DNA from: CAIVAT01 sp037137455
GTDB lineage: Bacteria > Bacteroidota > Bacteroidia > Bacteroidales > FEN-979
Reading direction: 5' to 3'
Length of the DNA: 64,000 bases
Assembly: GCA_037137455.1 (NCBI GenBank)
Contig: JBAXKG010000001.1
Span: 62,001 to 126,000, forward strand
The notes under the pieces are model-generated. The model was not told where the DNA came from. It worked only from the letters and a program-made list of their open reading frames with translations, and searched no databases. Each line of letters starts with the position of its first letter. The stretch's first letter is position 1. The translations under genes were made by a program, and so were the position numbers. Shown in pieces: positions 46,169 to 55,093 of the stretch.

Positions 46169-47049
46169 TGAAAACCTCCCTCCGCTCCGACCTGATCCTT
46201 CTCCTTGCTGCCATCATCTGGGGTTTTGCCTTTGTTGCCCAGCGGATCGGAATGGATTATGTAGGCCCGTTTACCTACAATGGCGTGCGGTTTGCCTTAG
46301 GTACGATTATCCTTCTCCCCTTCCTGTATATCCATGCAAATAAAACTGAACCGCTGATCAAGGTTTCTCATCCATCCGACCGCCGTAAAATCATTATCGG
46401 CAGTCTGATGACCGGGCTGTTTTTGTTTGGCGGCGTTGCCCTGCAACAATTGGGTTTACAGCAGACTACGGCCGGAAAAGCAGGTTTTATAACCGGTTTA
46501 TATGTGGTATTCGTTCCCATTGTGGGATTGTTATTTGGCCAGCGGTCGCATCTCACGATGTGGATAGGAGCTGCCCTCTCGGTAGGTGGACTCTACCTGC
46601 TAAGCATGACAAGCTCTTTCAACATTGCCCCCGGCGATAAACTGGTGCTATATTGTGCTGTCATCTTCACATTTCATGTACTCTTCATTGCCTGGCTTTC
46701 TCCGCTTATGAACAGTTTCCTGCTGGCTGTGATCCAATTTACGATCTGCACGCTGCTTAATCTGATTATTGCTTTTGCAATTGAACCAGTGAACATCACC
46801 TCCATCATGCAAGCATGGCTTCCCATTGCTTATGGAGGTATTCTATCGGTTGGCGTGGCCTACACTCTCCAGGTCATTGCCCAGAAGACTGCCCATCCTG
46901 CCTATGCCTCGATCATTCTTAGTCTCGAAGCAGTCTTTGCTGTGCTGGGCGGCTGGATGATCCTGCATGAGCAATTGAACCAGCGGATGATTATGGGTTG
47001 CCTATTGATGTTAGCCGGGATGGTGGTGGTGCAGGTGAAGTGGAAATAA
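46168..47049 (+). CDS. DMT-family (EamA) transporter
   Basis: The 293-aa protein has ten membrane segments in two EamA repeats (LILLLAAIIWGFAFVAQRIGMDYVGPF and AYASIILSLEAVFAVLGGW). Such DMT proteins export amino acids or other metabolites; substrate unknown. Its ATG overlaps the GH92 stop (TAATG), so it is translationally coupled to it. Confidence 0.85.
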   Translation: MKTSLRSDLILLLAAIIWGFAFVAQRIGMDYVGPFTYNGVRFALGTIILLPFLYIHANKTEPLIKVSHPSDRRKIIIGSLMTGLFLFGGVALQQLGLQQTTAGKAGFITGLYVVFVPIVGLLFGQRSHLTMWIGAALSVGGLYLLSMTSSFNIAPGDKLVLYCAVIFTFHVLFIAWLSPLMNSFLLAVIQFTICTLLNLIIAFAIEPVNITSIMQAWLPIAYGGILSVGVAYTLQVIAQKTAHPAYASIILSLEAVFAVLGGWMILHEQLNQRMIMGCLLMLAGMVVVQVKWK

Positions 47050-47062
47050 TGCCGGAATTGTC

Positions 47063-47070
47063 TATTTTTG
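47063..47070 (+). promoter_or_regulatory. -7 box (TATTTTTG) for the M64 peptidase gene
   Basis: An exact TAnnTTTG match lies 39 bases before the ATG at 47110. No clear -33 TTG is seen. Confidence 0.5.
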
Positions 47071-47109
47071 CCTGATATTGAAGAATACAGCCATTAAATC
47101 CAGTTTTGA

Positions 47110-48453
47110 ATGATGCAAATTAAACCATTTTTTCTTACAATCCTGACAACTGTAGCCCTGAATGCCGGATTCCGGGCTATCGCGCAGGTTGAAATGACAG
47201 TCCCTGCTGTGCCAACTGCAGCAGGTGAAACCGGTGATTTCAACTCCTGGTTCATCCCGAAAACGCTCCGGATCGATTATCTCCTGACCGGAGATGCCAA
47301 ATCTGAAACGGCATGTTTTGTTCAGATGAAGGAGGAACCTTTCTGGGGCGGGCCGCATAAAAATCTTACCGATCCCTTCGGATATGGCACCTACCGGTAT
47401 TCTGCCTACGATTCTGCCACCAAAAAACTGATCTTTTCACGCGGTTTCAGTTCGCTTTTCCAGGAATGGAAAGGTACGGATGAGGCGAAAAAGATGAAGC
47501 GTGCCTACCCAATGACTGCAGTGATGCCTTTTCCGAAAGCAACCATTTTCTTTATCATTGAAAAAAGATCTTACGAAACCAACCAGTTTGAACTGCTCTT
47601 TGACCGGTTTATCAACCCAACCGATTATTTCATCAGCCGCGAAAGCATTCATACCTGTAAGTTTTTGAAAATCAAAGATTCGGGAGATCCCAAGGATCAT
47701 GTTGATGTAGCATTTTTAGCCGAAGGGTACACCACCCTGGAGATGGATAAATTCATTGAAGATGCAAAACGGATCAGCAATTATTTTTTATCGGTTGAGC
47801 CTTATGCAAGCAATGCCGTCCGGTTTAATTTCTATGCAATCGAATCGCCTTCCGATGAATCGGGCGTGACCATCCCCGGAAAGGATATTTATGTGAATAC
47901 CAACATCCACAGCAGTTTTTACACCTTCGACATGGATCGTTATCTTACCACTTCTGATACCAAATCGATGTACGACATTGCGGCCAACGTACCATATGAT
48001 CTTATTTTCGTGTTGGTCAACAGCAAACGCTACGGCGGCGGCGGATTTTACAATCATTACGGGGAAAGTACGGTCGATCACCAGAATTCGAATATTGTGG
48101 CGATCCATGAATTTGGGCACGAGTTCGCCGGACTTGCCGATGAATACTATGCTTCGGAAATCACTTACTCCGATTATTACAATCTGAAATTCGAACCCTG
48201 GGAGCCCAATATCACAACGAACATCAATTTTTCATCCAAGTGGAAAGGGATGATTAAATCCGGAACCCCTGTTCCAACTCCGCGTGAGGAAAAATATAAA
48301 GGTGTGACCGGGATGTTTGAAGGAGGAGGATATCTTTCAAAGGGGATTTTCAGTCCGGTGATGGATTGCAGGATGAAGAGCAACGAAGCCCCAAGGTTCT
48401 GTGCGGCCTGTCAGGACGCCATCCGTAAAATGATTATGTTCTATTGTGAATAA
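47110..48453 (+). CDS. Secreted M64-family (IgA-peptidase-like) metallopeptidase
   Basis: The 447-aa protein has a signal peptide (to about FRAIAQ) and an N-terminal beta domain (about 40-190). The C-terminal M64 catalytic domain has HEFGHEFAGLADEYY, with the zinc-binding HExxH and the downstream Asp-Glu-Tyr of this family, preceded by VAFLAEGYTTLEMDKF. The founding M64 member cleaves IgA; most Bacteroidota members have unknown targets. It overlaps the next gene's start by eight bases, so it is probably co-transcribed with the glycyl-radical activase. Confidence 0.88.
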   Translation: MMQIKPFFLTILTTVALNAGFRAIAQVEMTVPAVPTAAGETGDFNSWFIPKTLRIDYLLTGDAKSETACFVQMKEEPFWGGPHKNLTDPFGYGTYRYSAYDSATKKLIFSRGFSSLFQEWKGTDEAKKMKRAYPMTAVMPFPKATIFFIIEKRSYETNQFELLFDRFINPTDYFISRESIHTCKFLKIKDSGDPKDHVDVAFLAEGYTTLEMDKFIEDAKRISNYFLSVEPYASNAVRFNFYAIESPSDESGVTIPGKDIYVNTNIHSSFYTFDMDRYLTTSDTKSMYDIAANVPYDLIFVLVNSKRYGGGGFYNHYGESTVDHQNSNIVAIHEFGHEFAGLADEYYASEITYSDYYNLKFEPWEPNITTNINFSSKWKGMIKSGTPVPTPREEKYKGVTGMFEGGGYLSKGIFSPVMDCRMKSNEAPRFCAACQDAIRKMIMFYCE

Positions 48454-49255
48454 AGGTCTCATTTTTGATATCCGCCGCTTCTCGGTACATGATGGTCCGG
48501 GAATCAGGACGACTGTTTTTTTCAAGGGTTGTCCGCTGAGTTGCTGGTGGTGCCACAACCCGGAAAGCCGCGACATCAGGCCTGAACAATCAACTAAACA
48601 TCTCGCCCTTGACGGCCGGACTTTCGAACGCGAAGAGACCACAGGGAGGTGGATGTCTGTTGCGGAGGTAATGCAGGAGATATTACAGGACCGGATTTTT
48701 TACGACGAATCGGGTGGGGGGGTAACCTTTTCGGGTGGTGAGCCCATGCTGCAGGTAGATTTTCTTTTCAAATTGCTAAAAGCCTGCAGGAATGAGGGCA
48801 TACACACAACGCTTGACACATCCGGATTTTCATCGATTGCTTCGATTGAAAAAATATCAGATTGGGTCGATCTGTTTCTTTATGACCTGAAGATCATCAA
48901 TGAGGAAAAACATCAAAAATACACCGGTGTTTCAAACAAAATGATAATTGAAAATCTTAGATTTCTTTACATCTCAGGAAAAAATGTAATTCTCAGATTT
49001 CCGGTTGTGCCCGGAATAACCGACACGGCGGAAAATATCAACGACATGAAAGAAGTCACAACACATCTTCAAATTTTCAAATCTTCAAATCTTCAAATCA
49101 GCCTTCTCCCCTATCATTCCATGGCCCGTGAAAAATATCACCGTTTTTGTAAGTCAAATCTTCTGGAAGGCATTCCCGAACTTAAATCAGCGGATCTTTT
49201 ACCGTTGAAAGCCGAGTTTGAATCGATCGGGCTTTTGGTGACGATCGGAGGCTGA
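48446..49255 (+). CDS. Glycyl-radical enzyme activating protein (PflA-like)
   Basis: The 269-aa protein has the activase opening FSVHDGPGIRTTVFFKGCPLSC with the radical SAM motif CxxxCxxC in GCPLSCWWCHNPES, GGVTFSGGEPML and a C-terminal SLLPYH. It installs the glycyl radical, most likely on the HypD-like enzyme encoded 1 kb downstream. The usual ferredoxin-like insert with two extra 4Fe-4S clusters after CHNPES is missing; only about 35 residues without cysteine fill that space. A run of CTTCAAAT repeats lies within the coding region (49067-49099, encoding HLQIFKSSNLQI) without breaking the frame. Confidence 0.88.
   Translation: MNKGLIFDIRRFSVHDGPGIRTTVFFKGCPLSCWWCHNPESRDIRPEQSTKHLALDGRTFEREETTGRWMSVAEVMQEILQDRIFYDESGGGVTFSGGEPMLQVDFLFKLLKACRNEGIHTTLDTSGFSSIASIEKISDWVDLFLYDLKIINEEKHQKYTGVSNKMIIENLRFLYISGKNVILRFPVVPGITDTAENINDMKEVTTHLQIFKSSNLQISLLPYHSMAREKYHRFCKSNLLEGIPELKSADLLPLKAEFESIGLLVTIGG
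49067..49099 (+). repeat. CTTCAAAT tandem microrepeat inside the activase gene
   Basis: About four units of CTTCAAAT (one as TTTTCAAAT) lie in frame within the activase and encode QIFKSSNLQI. The unit resembles the intergenic run at 36070-36104, read on the other strand. Confidence 0.6.
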
Positions 49256-49263
49256 AATCAATT

Positions 49264-49338
49264 TTCCGCACCTACGGAGCGGAATTTTCTGGCTGCAATT
49301 TATTTGGCTACCAAAATTGAGCTCCGATGGAGCTCCAA
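49264..49338. repeat. Intergenic element with two small hairpins (CGGAGCGG/GGAGCTCC type)
   Basis: Two hairpins, TTCCGCACCTACGGAGCGGAA (49264-49284 including loop) and TTGAGCTCCGATGGAGCTCC (49317-49336, arm continues to 49338), are spaced by about 32 bases with TTTGGCTACCAAAATT between. The composition GGAGC/GCTCC with an AT-rich spacer resembles dispersed intergenic repeat elements I have seen in other Bacteroidota. No gene or promoter is seen in the gap. Confidence 0.5.
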
Positions 49339-49372
49339 TAATTAACCAACTTGTCCCCTCGCTGATAATATG

Positions 49373-49395
49373 TTTTACCTTTTACCTTTTACCTT
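49373..49395 (+). repeat. TTTTACC tandem microrepeat
   Basis: Three 7-8-base units of TTTTACC(T) stand just upstream of the convergent outer-membrane protein stop. Confidence 0.55.
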
Positions 49396-49405
49396 GCAAT
49401 ATTCT

Positions 49406-50086
49406 TCATTTAACCGATGACAGCCTGATTGCATAACCCACCGAAATACCATAAGACATGCTTCTTCCAACAATAAAGGCATCTTCGAGCACATCACTCA
49501 ATCCGAAAAGGTAGGATAATTTTAGAATTATATCGCCAGGGCCCATATTATAACTCAGACCGGCCTCAGTTGCCCAGGACAGATCCACCTCATTGAAGCG
49601 TGAAAATGGCATGAAAAACCTGTAGTACGGACCTGAGAAAAGTGCGCCCCCATTAGGTGTGCCAACGGCAAAATCGGCCTGTGGCCCGGTGGCAATCAGC
49701 AACCCGAACTTACTCTGTTTGAAATGGAAGTGGTATCCTAACAATAATGATAATCCGACATAATGCTGCCTGGCAGGAGTTGTCCAAATCCAACCGGCTG
49801 AATCAATGAATGTTACCTTTGCCAATCCTTTGTTGGAGTAATGAAAACCTGTTGAAAGGAAAAAATTCATTCCCAAACCAATATCAGTAGTGACAGCAGC
49901 CTGGAATGATCCTACGTTGGGGTTTAAGGTAACGGAATCGAGAAGGTAATCATTTCGCTGAATACGTGCATATTCTGCAACAGCGGTATGGGTACCAAGA
50001 AATCCCACCTGGATACCGATTGAATTCTGTGCCTGCAGAATAGAAAAAAAGAAGCTTATAAACAGGAGTAAAATCGTTCTCTTCAT
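49406..50086 (-). CDS. Outer-membrane beta-barrel protein
   Basis: The 226-aa protein has a signal peptide (to about SILQAQ) and eight or so amphipathic strands with aromatic residues (GFHYSNKGLAKVTF, GLSLLLGYHFHF, ISVGYAIRL as the final strand). This is the small porin/OmpA-barrel fold (outer-membrane beta-barrel family) of unknown role. It is inserted, on the opposite strand, between the glycyl-radical activase and enzyme genes. Confidence 0.8.
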   Translation of the reverse strand: MKRTILLLFISFFFSILQAQNSIGIQVGFLGTHTAVAEYARIQRNDYLLDSVTLNPNVGSFQAAVTTDIGLGMNFFLSTGFHYSNKGLAKVTFIDSAGWIWTTPARQHYVGLSLLLGYHFHFKQSKFGLLIATGPQADFAVGTPNGGALFSGPYYRFFMPFSRFNEVDLSWATEAGLSYNMGPGDIILKLSYLFGLSDVLEDAFIVGRSMSYGISVGYAIRLSSVK

Positions 50087-50139
50087 GATAAATTTGTATA
50101 GAAATTATTAAAAAACATTCAGGATTTGTATACAGGATG

Positions 50140-50147
50140 CAAAAATA
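50140..50147 (-). promoter_or_regulatory. -7 box (TATTTTTG) upstream of the barrel gene
   Basis: On the minus strand TATTTTTG (50147-50140) matches TAnnTTTG and lies about 53 bases before the start at 50086. Confidence 0.45.
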
Positions 50148-50232
50148 GCTAAGTTTCTGAAATCATGAGGTCAATAATCGCTTTCTGAGATTAAAAAATC
50201 TATTACTGGCTTCAGCTATTTAATGTTTTCGA

Positions 50233-50240
50233 TATATTTG
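50233..50240 (+). promoter_or_regulatory. -7 box (TATATTTG) almost adjoining the glycyl-radical enzyme start
   Basis: The exact TAnnTTTG match ends only four bases before the ATG at 50245. If used, the message would be leaderless or nearly so. No clear -33 TTG is seen. Confidence 0.45.
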
Positions 50241-50244
50241 CCGG

Positions 50245-52626
50245 ATGACAACAGACAGGATAAAATTTTTACGTGAAAAGAGCCTTAATGCCCTGAACTG
50301 CATCTCGGCAGAACGTGCTTTGCTCGTAACTGAATTTTACGCATCCGGGATTGAGAGGGAGGTTTCAGTTCCGGTGATGCGTGCCATGACTTTAGACCAC
50401 ATTCTTTCTCATAAAAAACTTTGCTATAACGAGGGAGAACTTATCGTTGGGGAGCGAGGACCAGCGCCCAAATCCTGCCCTACTTTTCCTGAAATTTGTG
50501 TTCACTCATTGGAAGATCTCGATATTCTTAATAAAAGGAAGAAGGTCTCCTTTAAGGTTGATGCTGCCACCCGTAAGATATACAAAGAAAAAATCATTCC
50601 ATTCTGGAGCGGTAAAAGCAACCGCGACAGGGTGATGCGTTCGGTAAAGCCGGAATGGTTGGATGCATACAGAGCAGGTGTTTTTACTGAATTCCAGGAA
50701 CAACGCGGCCCGGGGCATACCGTGGCTGGTGATAAGATCTATCGAATAGGAATGATCGACCTAATTGATGAAATCAGGGAAACAAGATCAAGGATCGATT
50801 GGTTGAATGATCCGGGCAGCCTGGCGAAGGACGAGGAACTGAAAGCCATGGAAATTGCTGCAAACTCAGTGATTCGCTTTTCAAATCGATATTCCGGTTA
50901 TCTGGAAGAATTGGCTGGTCAGATTTCAGAAACAAGTCACGCGTCACGCGCCGCGCGCCGCGAACTGGAAGAGTTAGCCCGCATTTGCCACCGGGTTCCT
51001 GCACATGCCCCTGAAACCTTCCATGAGGCTCTTCAATACTACTGGTTCGTGCATCTTTGTGTGATTACCGAGCTCAATCCCTGGGATTCGTTCAATCCGG
51101 GACGACTCGACCAGCACCTTTTCCCATTCTACCAGCGTGAGATCGAAGCAGGTACATTAACCAGGGAAAAAGCAGTTGAAATCCTTCAAAGCTTCTGGAT
51201 AAAGTTCAACAACCATCCGGCGCCTCCGAAAGTTGGTGTCACAGCTCAGGAAAGTAATACCTACACCGATTTTTCGCTGATCAACCTTGGTGGCGTGAAG
51301 GCCGATGGTTCCAATGCCGTTAATGAAATGACCTTCATCCTTCTCGATGTGATCGAAGAGATGCGGCTGCTACAGCCCAGTTCGATGGTTCAGGTGAGTA
51401 AAAAAAATCCGGACAGACTAATACAGCGCACATTGCAGATCACAAAAACCGGTTTCGGACAGCCTTCCTATTTTAATACCGATGCGATCGTGCAGGAACT
51501 GGTAAGGCAGGGAAAAGATATCGTTGATGCTCGTAATGGAGGCGCCAGCGGCTGTGTAGAGTCTGGCGCATTCGGCACCGAGGCTTATATACTCAGCGGC
51601 TATTTCAATATTCCGAAAGTGCTTGAAATTACCCTTCACAACGGCTTTGATCCAGGAACCGGGAAGCAGATCGGACCAAAGACCGGAAAGGCTGAAAAAT
51701 TCAAATCGTATGAAGAGGTGATGATAGCCTTTAACAGGCAACTTCGTCACTTCATCGATATCAAGATCAAGGGAAACAATATCATCGCGCAAATTTTTGC
51801 ACAGTATCTTCCTGTTCCATTTCTTTCGCTGATTATCGATGATTGCATTGCCAACGGGCTTGACTACAACGCCGGTGGGGCAAGATACAACACCACCTAC
51901 ATCCAGGGTGTGGGGCTTGGAACCATCACCGATGCACTGACTTCAATCAAATATCACGTTTTTGAAAAGAAAACCATTTCCATGAAGGGGATGCTGAAGG
52001 CATTATCAGAAGATTTTAAGGATTTTGAAGAATTTCACGTTGACCTGGTCTATTCTACACCGAAATACGGCAACGATGAGGATTATGCCGATGATCGGGC
52101 CCGTGAAGTATTTGAATCATTTTACAATTGTGTTAATGGCCGTCCGAATGCAACCAGGGGCACTCACCGTATTAACATGCTGCCAACGACCTGCCATATT
52201 TATTTTGGCAGTGTTATCGGGGCGCTTCCCGATGGCAGGAAGGCAAAAAAACCACTTTCGGAAGGTATCTCCCCTGTGCAGGGCGCCGATCGCAAAGGAC
52301 CTACCGCCGTATTGAAATCGGCTGCAAAGATTGATCATATCCGCACTGGTGGCACTCTTCTCAACCAGAAATTTTCTCCTGATTTTTTTACAGGTGATGA
52401 AAGCATCCTCAAGCTCACTGCACTTATCCGTTCTTACTTCAGGATGGATGGGCACCACATACAATTTAACGTTGTTTCGGCCAGTACCCTGCGCGATGCC
52501 CAGAAACATCCGGAAAGATACCGCGACCTTATAGTTCGTGTGGCAGGTTACAGCGATTATTTCAATGATTTGGGTGAAGAGCTGCAGAATGAGATCATTT
52601 TTCGTACTGAACAGGGATCATTTTAA
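50245..52626 (+). CDS. hypD: Glycyl-radical enzyme, trans-4-hydroxyproline dehydratase (HypD) type
   Basis: The 793-aa protein has the active-site thiyl Cys in GGASGCVESGAF and the C-terminal glycyl-radical motif RVAGYSDYFNDLG. The rest follows HypD along its whole length: CYNEGELIVGERGPAPKS, FNNHPAPPKVGVTAQES, TYIQGVGLGTITDALTS, PTTCHIYFG. HypD dehydrates trans-4-hydroxyproline to pyrroline-5-carboxylate in anaerobes. Its activase is 1 kb upstream. A proC (P5C reductase) gene is not in the window. The subtype is from remembered family similarity; related dehydratases (glycerol, propanediol) are less likely. Confidence 0.82.
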   Translation: MTTDRIKFLREKSLNALNCISAERALLVTEFYASGIEREVSVPVMRAMTLDHILSHKKLCYNEGELIVGERGPAPKSCPTFPEICVHSLEDLDILNKRKKVSFKVDAATRKIYKEKIIPFWSGKSNRDRVMRSVKPEWLDAYRAGVFTEFQEQRGPGHTVAGDKIYRIGMIDLIDEIRETRSRIDWLNDPGSLAKDEELKAMEIAANSVIRFSNRYSGYLEELAGQISETSHASRAARRELEELARICHRVPAHAPETFHEALQYYWFVHLCVITELNPWDSFNPGRLDQHLFPFYQREIEAGTLTREKAVEILQSFWIKFNNHPAPPKVGVTAQESNTYTDFSLINLGGVKADGSNAVNEMTFILLDVIEEMRLLQPSSMVQVSKKNPDRLIQRTLQITKTGFGQPSYFNTDAIVQELVRQGKDIVDARNGGASGCVESGAFGTEAYILSGYFNIPKVLEITLHNGFDPGTGKQIGPKTGKAEKFKSYEEVMIAFNRQLRHFIDIKIKGNNIIAQIFAQYLPVPFLSLIIDDCIANGLDYNAGGARYNTTYIQGVGLGTITDALTSIKYHVFEKKTISMKGMLKALSEDFKDFEEFHVDLVYSTPKYGNDEDYADDRAREVFESFYNCVNGRPNATRGTHRINMLPTTCHIYFGSVIGALPDGRKAKKPLSEGISPVQGADRKGPTAVLKSAAKIDHIRTGGTLLNQKFSPDFFTGDESILKLTALIRSYFRMDGHHIQFNVVSASTLRDAQKHPERYRDLIVRVAGYSDYFNDLGEELQNEIIFRTEQGSF

Positions 52627-52638
52627 ACAAATTTCCAT

Positions 52639-55041
52639 ATGAAAAAAGCGCACCATTTATTTCTTTCCGGGTTGTTTTTCGTACCCATTTGTCTTTATGC
52701 ACAATCTGAACTACCTGTTTTTGCCGGCAAGGTCAAATCCATAAACCTGTCAGAACATTCGCTGATTGTAAAAACAGATAATGCATTCGCTGAAATTTAT
52801 ACCTATTCCCCTACAGTGATTCGTGTTCGGATCAATCGTAAAGAGCCAAAGTATGATTTCTCCTATGCAGTTATTCAAAAACCATCATCTTATTTTCGCG
52901 GTATGCAGGAAAAAGGGGATTCGGTGCAACTTTTTACCGATTCATTACAATTGGTATTATACAAGAATCCTATGCGCATTGTGGTAAAATCGATCAGCGG
53001 CGAGATGATCTCAGAAGATTATGCCAGCCTGCCTGTATCATGGCTTGGAACTGAGGTGACCTGTTATAAAAAACTTTTTCCCGATGAAAAATTTCTCGGA
53101 TTAGGAGAAAAGACCGGTAACCTAGACAAACGGGGAAACTCATTCGAAAACTGGAATTCAGATGTTCCGGCTTATGCCACCAACCACGATCCGCTGTACC
53201 AGAGTATTCCGTTCTTTATCGGCATTCATGGAAAGGTCGCTTATGGCATTTTCCTGGATAATTCTTATCGCACAAAATTCAACTTCGGCGCATCCACCGA
53301 TGAACAGTTCAGCAGCTTTTCGGCCGCAGATGGTGAAATGGACTATTATATTTTCGGTGCATCTGATGTTGCGGGAATCATCAGCGATTACACATGGCTC
53401 ACCGGCAGAATGCCTATGCCACCCTACTGGAGCCTCGGATACCACCAATGCCGGTGGAGTTATTTTCCTGAATCTCAGGTGATGAGCATCGCACAGCAAT
53501 TCCGCGACAAACAAATTCCCTGCGATGCGATTTATCTCGACATCGATTACATGGATGCCTACAAGATCTTCACCTGGCACAAAGAACGGTTCCCGCAACC
53601 TAAAGCCATGATCGATAAACTGAACGGAATGGGTTTCCATGTTGTGACCATAATCGACCCCGGGATAAAGGTGGAAAAGGGATATTTCGCATATGAGGAG
53701 GGTGTTGCGAATAATTATTTCGCAAAATATCCCGACGGAAGCAATTATATCGGAAGCGTTTGGCCAGGGAGATGTCACTTTCCCGATTTCACGAAGGAAT
53801 CGACAAGAAAATGGTGGGGAGCCTCATTCAGCAGTCTCGTAGATCCAGGGGTAGAAGGCTTCTGGAACGACATGAACGAACCCTCCGCGTGGGGACAAAG
53901 TATTCCGAACATCGTACAATTTGATTTCGAAGGACGGAAAGGTTCAATAACCCAGGCCCACAACATTTACGGTCTCGAGATGTCGCGTGCCACTTTTGAA
54001 GGAACCAGGGCGCTTCTGAAAGGTAAACGCCCTTTCGTGATTACACGTGCCGGTTTTGCCGGAATACAGCGCTACTCAATGGTTTGGACAGGCGATAATG
54101 AAGCCACCGACGACCACATGCTGCTATCTGCCCGCATGGTAACGGGATTGGGTTTGTCAGGGGTTTCATTTACCGGTCCGGATGTTGGGGGATTTATGGG
54201 GAATCCGTCCGAACAGCTCATAACACGTTGGATGTCACTCGGTGTTTACACTCCCTTTTTCCGGAACCATTCGGCCTGGGATACAAAAAGCAAGGAGCCA
54301 TGGTCATTCGGACTCAATGTGGAATACATGCTGAAAGATATGATCAAACAGCGTTATCGCCTGCTGCCATACATCTACTCCGCAATGTACGAATCAACCC
54401 GGAGCGGAATGCCAGTGGCGCGCAGTCTGGCAATCAACTATACCTTCGATGAGAAGGTTTACTGGTGGAAATACCAAAATGAATATCTTTTCGGCGATAA
54501 CCTGCTTATAGCTCCAGTATCGTGTAACCAGCAGGCAGCTAAGGTTTACCTGCCCGAAGGCGGCTGGTATCGCCTCAGCAGTGGCGAATTTTATAAAGGC
54601 AATGCGGAAGTCACGGTTGATGCACCATTGAATGATCTGCCTGTTTTTGTAAAAGCATCGGGAATTATTCCAATGCAGTCGGATATTCAATTCACCGCAC
54701 AGAAACCATCACCGGTGTTGGATTTGCATATCTACAACGGGAATAAACCAAACAGTTTTACCTATTATGAAGATGACGGGTCGACATACCAGTTTGAGAA
54801 TGGTCAATTCTACCGTAGAAAGATCACCTTTGATCCTGGAAAGAAAACAATTGACATTTCAAAAGCGGAAGGGAGTTTTGCCAGTAAATATACAAGTTTC
54901 AGACTGATTTTTCATTCGTTTGATAATCTAATGACCATCAAATCAAATGGAAATGATTATTCCCTTAAACTTAAATCCACCACTGAGCGCTTCGTGGAAA
55001 TTCCGGTCAGCAGTGAAAATATGAATATCAGCTATCAGTAA
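52639..55041 (+). CDS. Secreted GH31 alpha-glucosidase-like enzyme
   Basis: The 800-aa protein has a signal peptide (to about CLYAQ), the GH31 N-terminal beta domain (LGLGEKTGNLDKRG), barrel YWSLGYHQCRWSYF, nucleophile Asp in GFWNDMNEPSAW and acid/base Asp in WTGDNEATDDHM. A C-terminal DUF5110-like beta domain ends the protein. It probably hydrolyses alpha-glucosides (or alpha-xylosides) in the periplasm. It starts 12 bases after hypD, on the same strand, though a functional link is not obvious. Confidence 0.88.
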   Translation: MKKAHHLFLSGLFFVPICLYAQSELPVFAGKVKSINLSEHSLIVKTDNAFAEIYTYSPTVIRVRINRKEPKYDFSYAVIQKPSSYFRGMQEKGDSVQLFTDSLQLVLYKNPMRIVVKSISGEMISEDYASLPVSWLGTEVTCYKKLFPDEKFLGLGEKTGNLDKRGNSFENWNSDVPAYATNHDPLYQSIPFFIGIHGKVAYGIFLDNSYRTKFNFGASTDEQFSSFSAADGEMDYYIFGASDVAGIISDYTWLTGRMPMPPYWSLGYHQCRWSYFPESQVMSIAQQFRDKQIPCDAIYLDIDYMDAYKIFTWHKERFPQPKAMIDKLNGMGFHVVTIIDPGIKVEKGYFAYEEGVANNYFAKYPDGSNYIGSVWPGRCHFPDFTKESTRKWWGASFSSLVDPGVEGFWNDMNEPSAWGQSIPNIVQFDFEGRKGSITQAHNIYGLEMSRATFEGTRALLKGKRPFVITRAGFAGIQRYSMVWTGDNEATDDHMLLSARMVTGLGLSGVSFTGPDVGGFMGNPSEQLITRWMSLGVYTPFFRNHSAWDTKSKEPWSFGLNVEYMLKDMIKQRYRLLPYIYSAMYESTRSGMPVARSLAINYTFDEKVYWWKYQNEYLFGDNLLIAPVSCNQQAAKVYLPEGGWYRLSSGEFYKGNAEVTVDAPLNDLPVFVKASGIIPMQSDIQFTAQKPSPVLDLHIYNGNKPNSFTYYEDDGSTYQFENGQFYRRKITFDPGKKTIDISKAEGSFASKYTSFRLIFHSFDNLMTIKSNGNDYSLKLKSTTERFVEIPVSSENMNISYQ

Positions 55042-55059
55042 GAGAAGCAATCGTTTTCT

Positions 55060-55067
55060 TATTTTTG
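55060..55067 (+). promoter_or_regulatory. -7 box (TATTTTTG) for the transglutaminase-like gene
   Basis: Exact TAnnTTTG match 26 bases before the ATG at 55094. No clear -33 TTG is seen. Confidence 0.5.
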
Positions 55068-55093
55068 TTGCAGGCCAATTTTGATATTTTCCC

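Noticed and set aside
49067..49099. CRISPR-like array
   Set aside because: Units are 8 bases with no spacers and lie in a coding frame.
53158..53778. 206-aa antisense ORF over GH31
   Set aside because: Shadow of the conserved GH31 gene, no recognisable domain.
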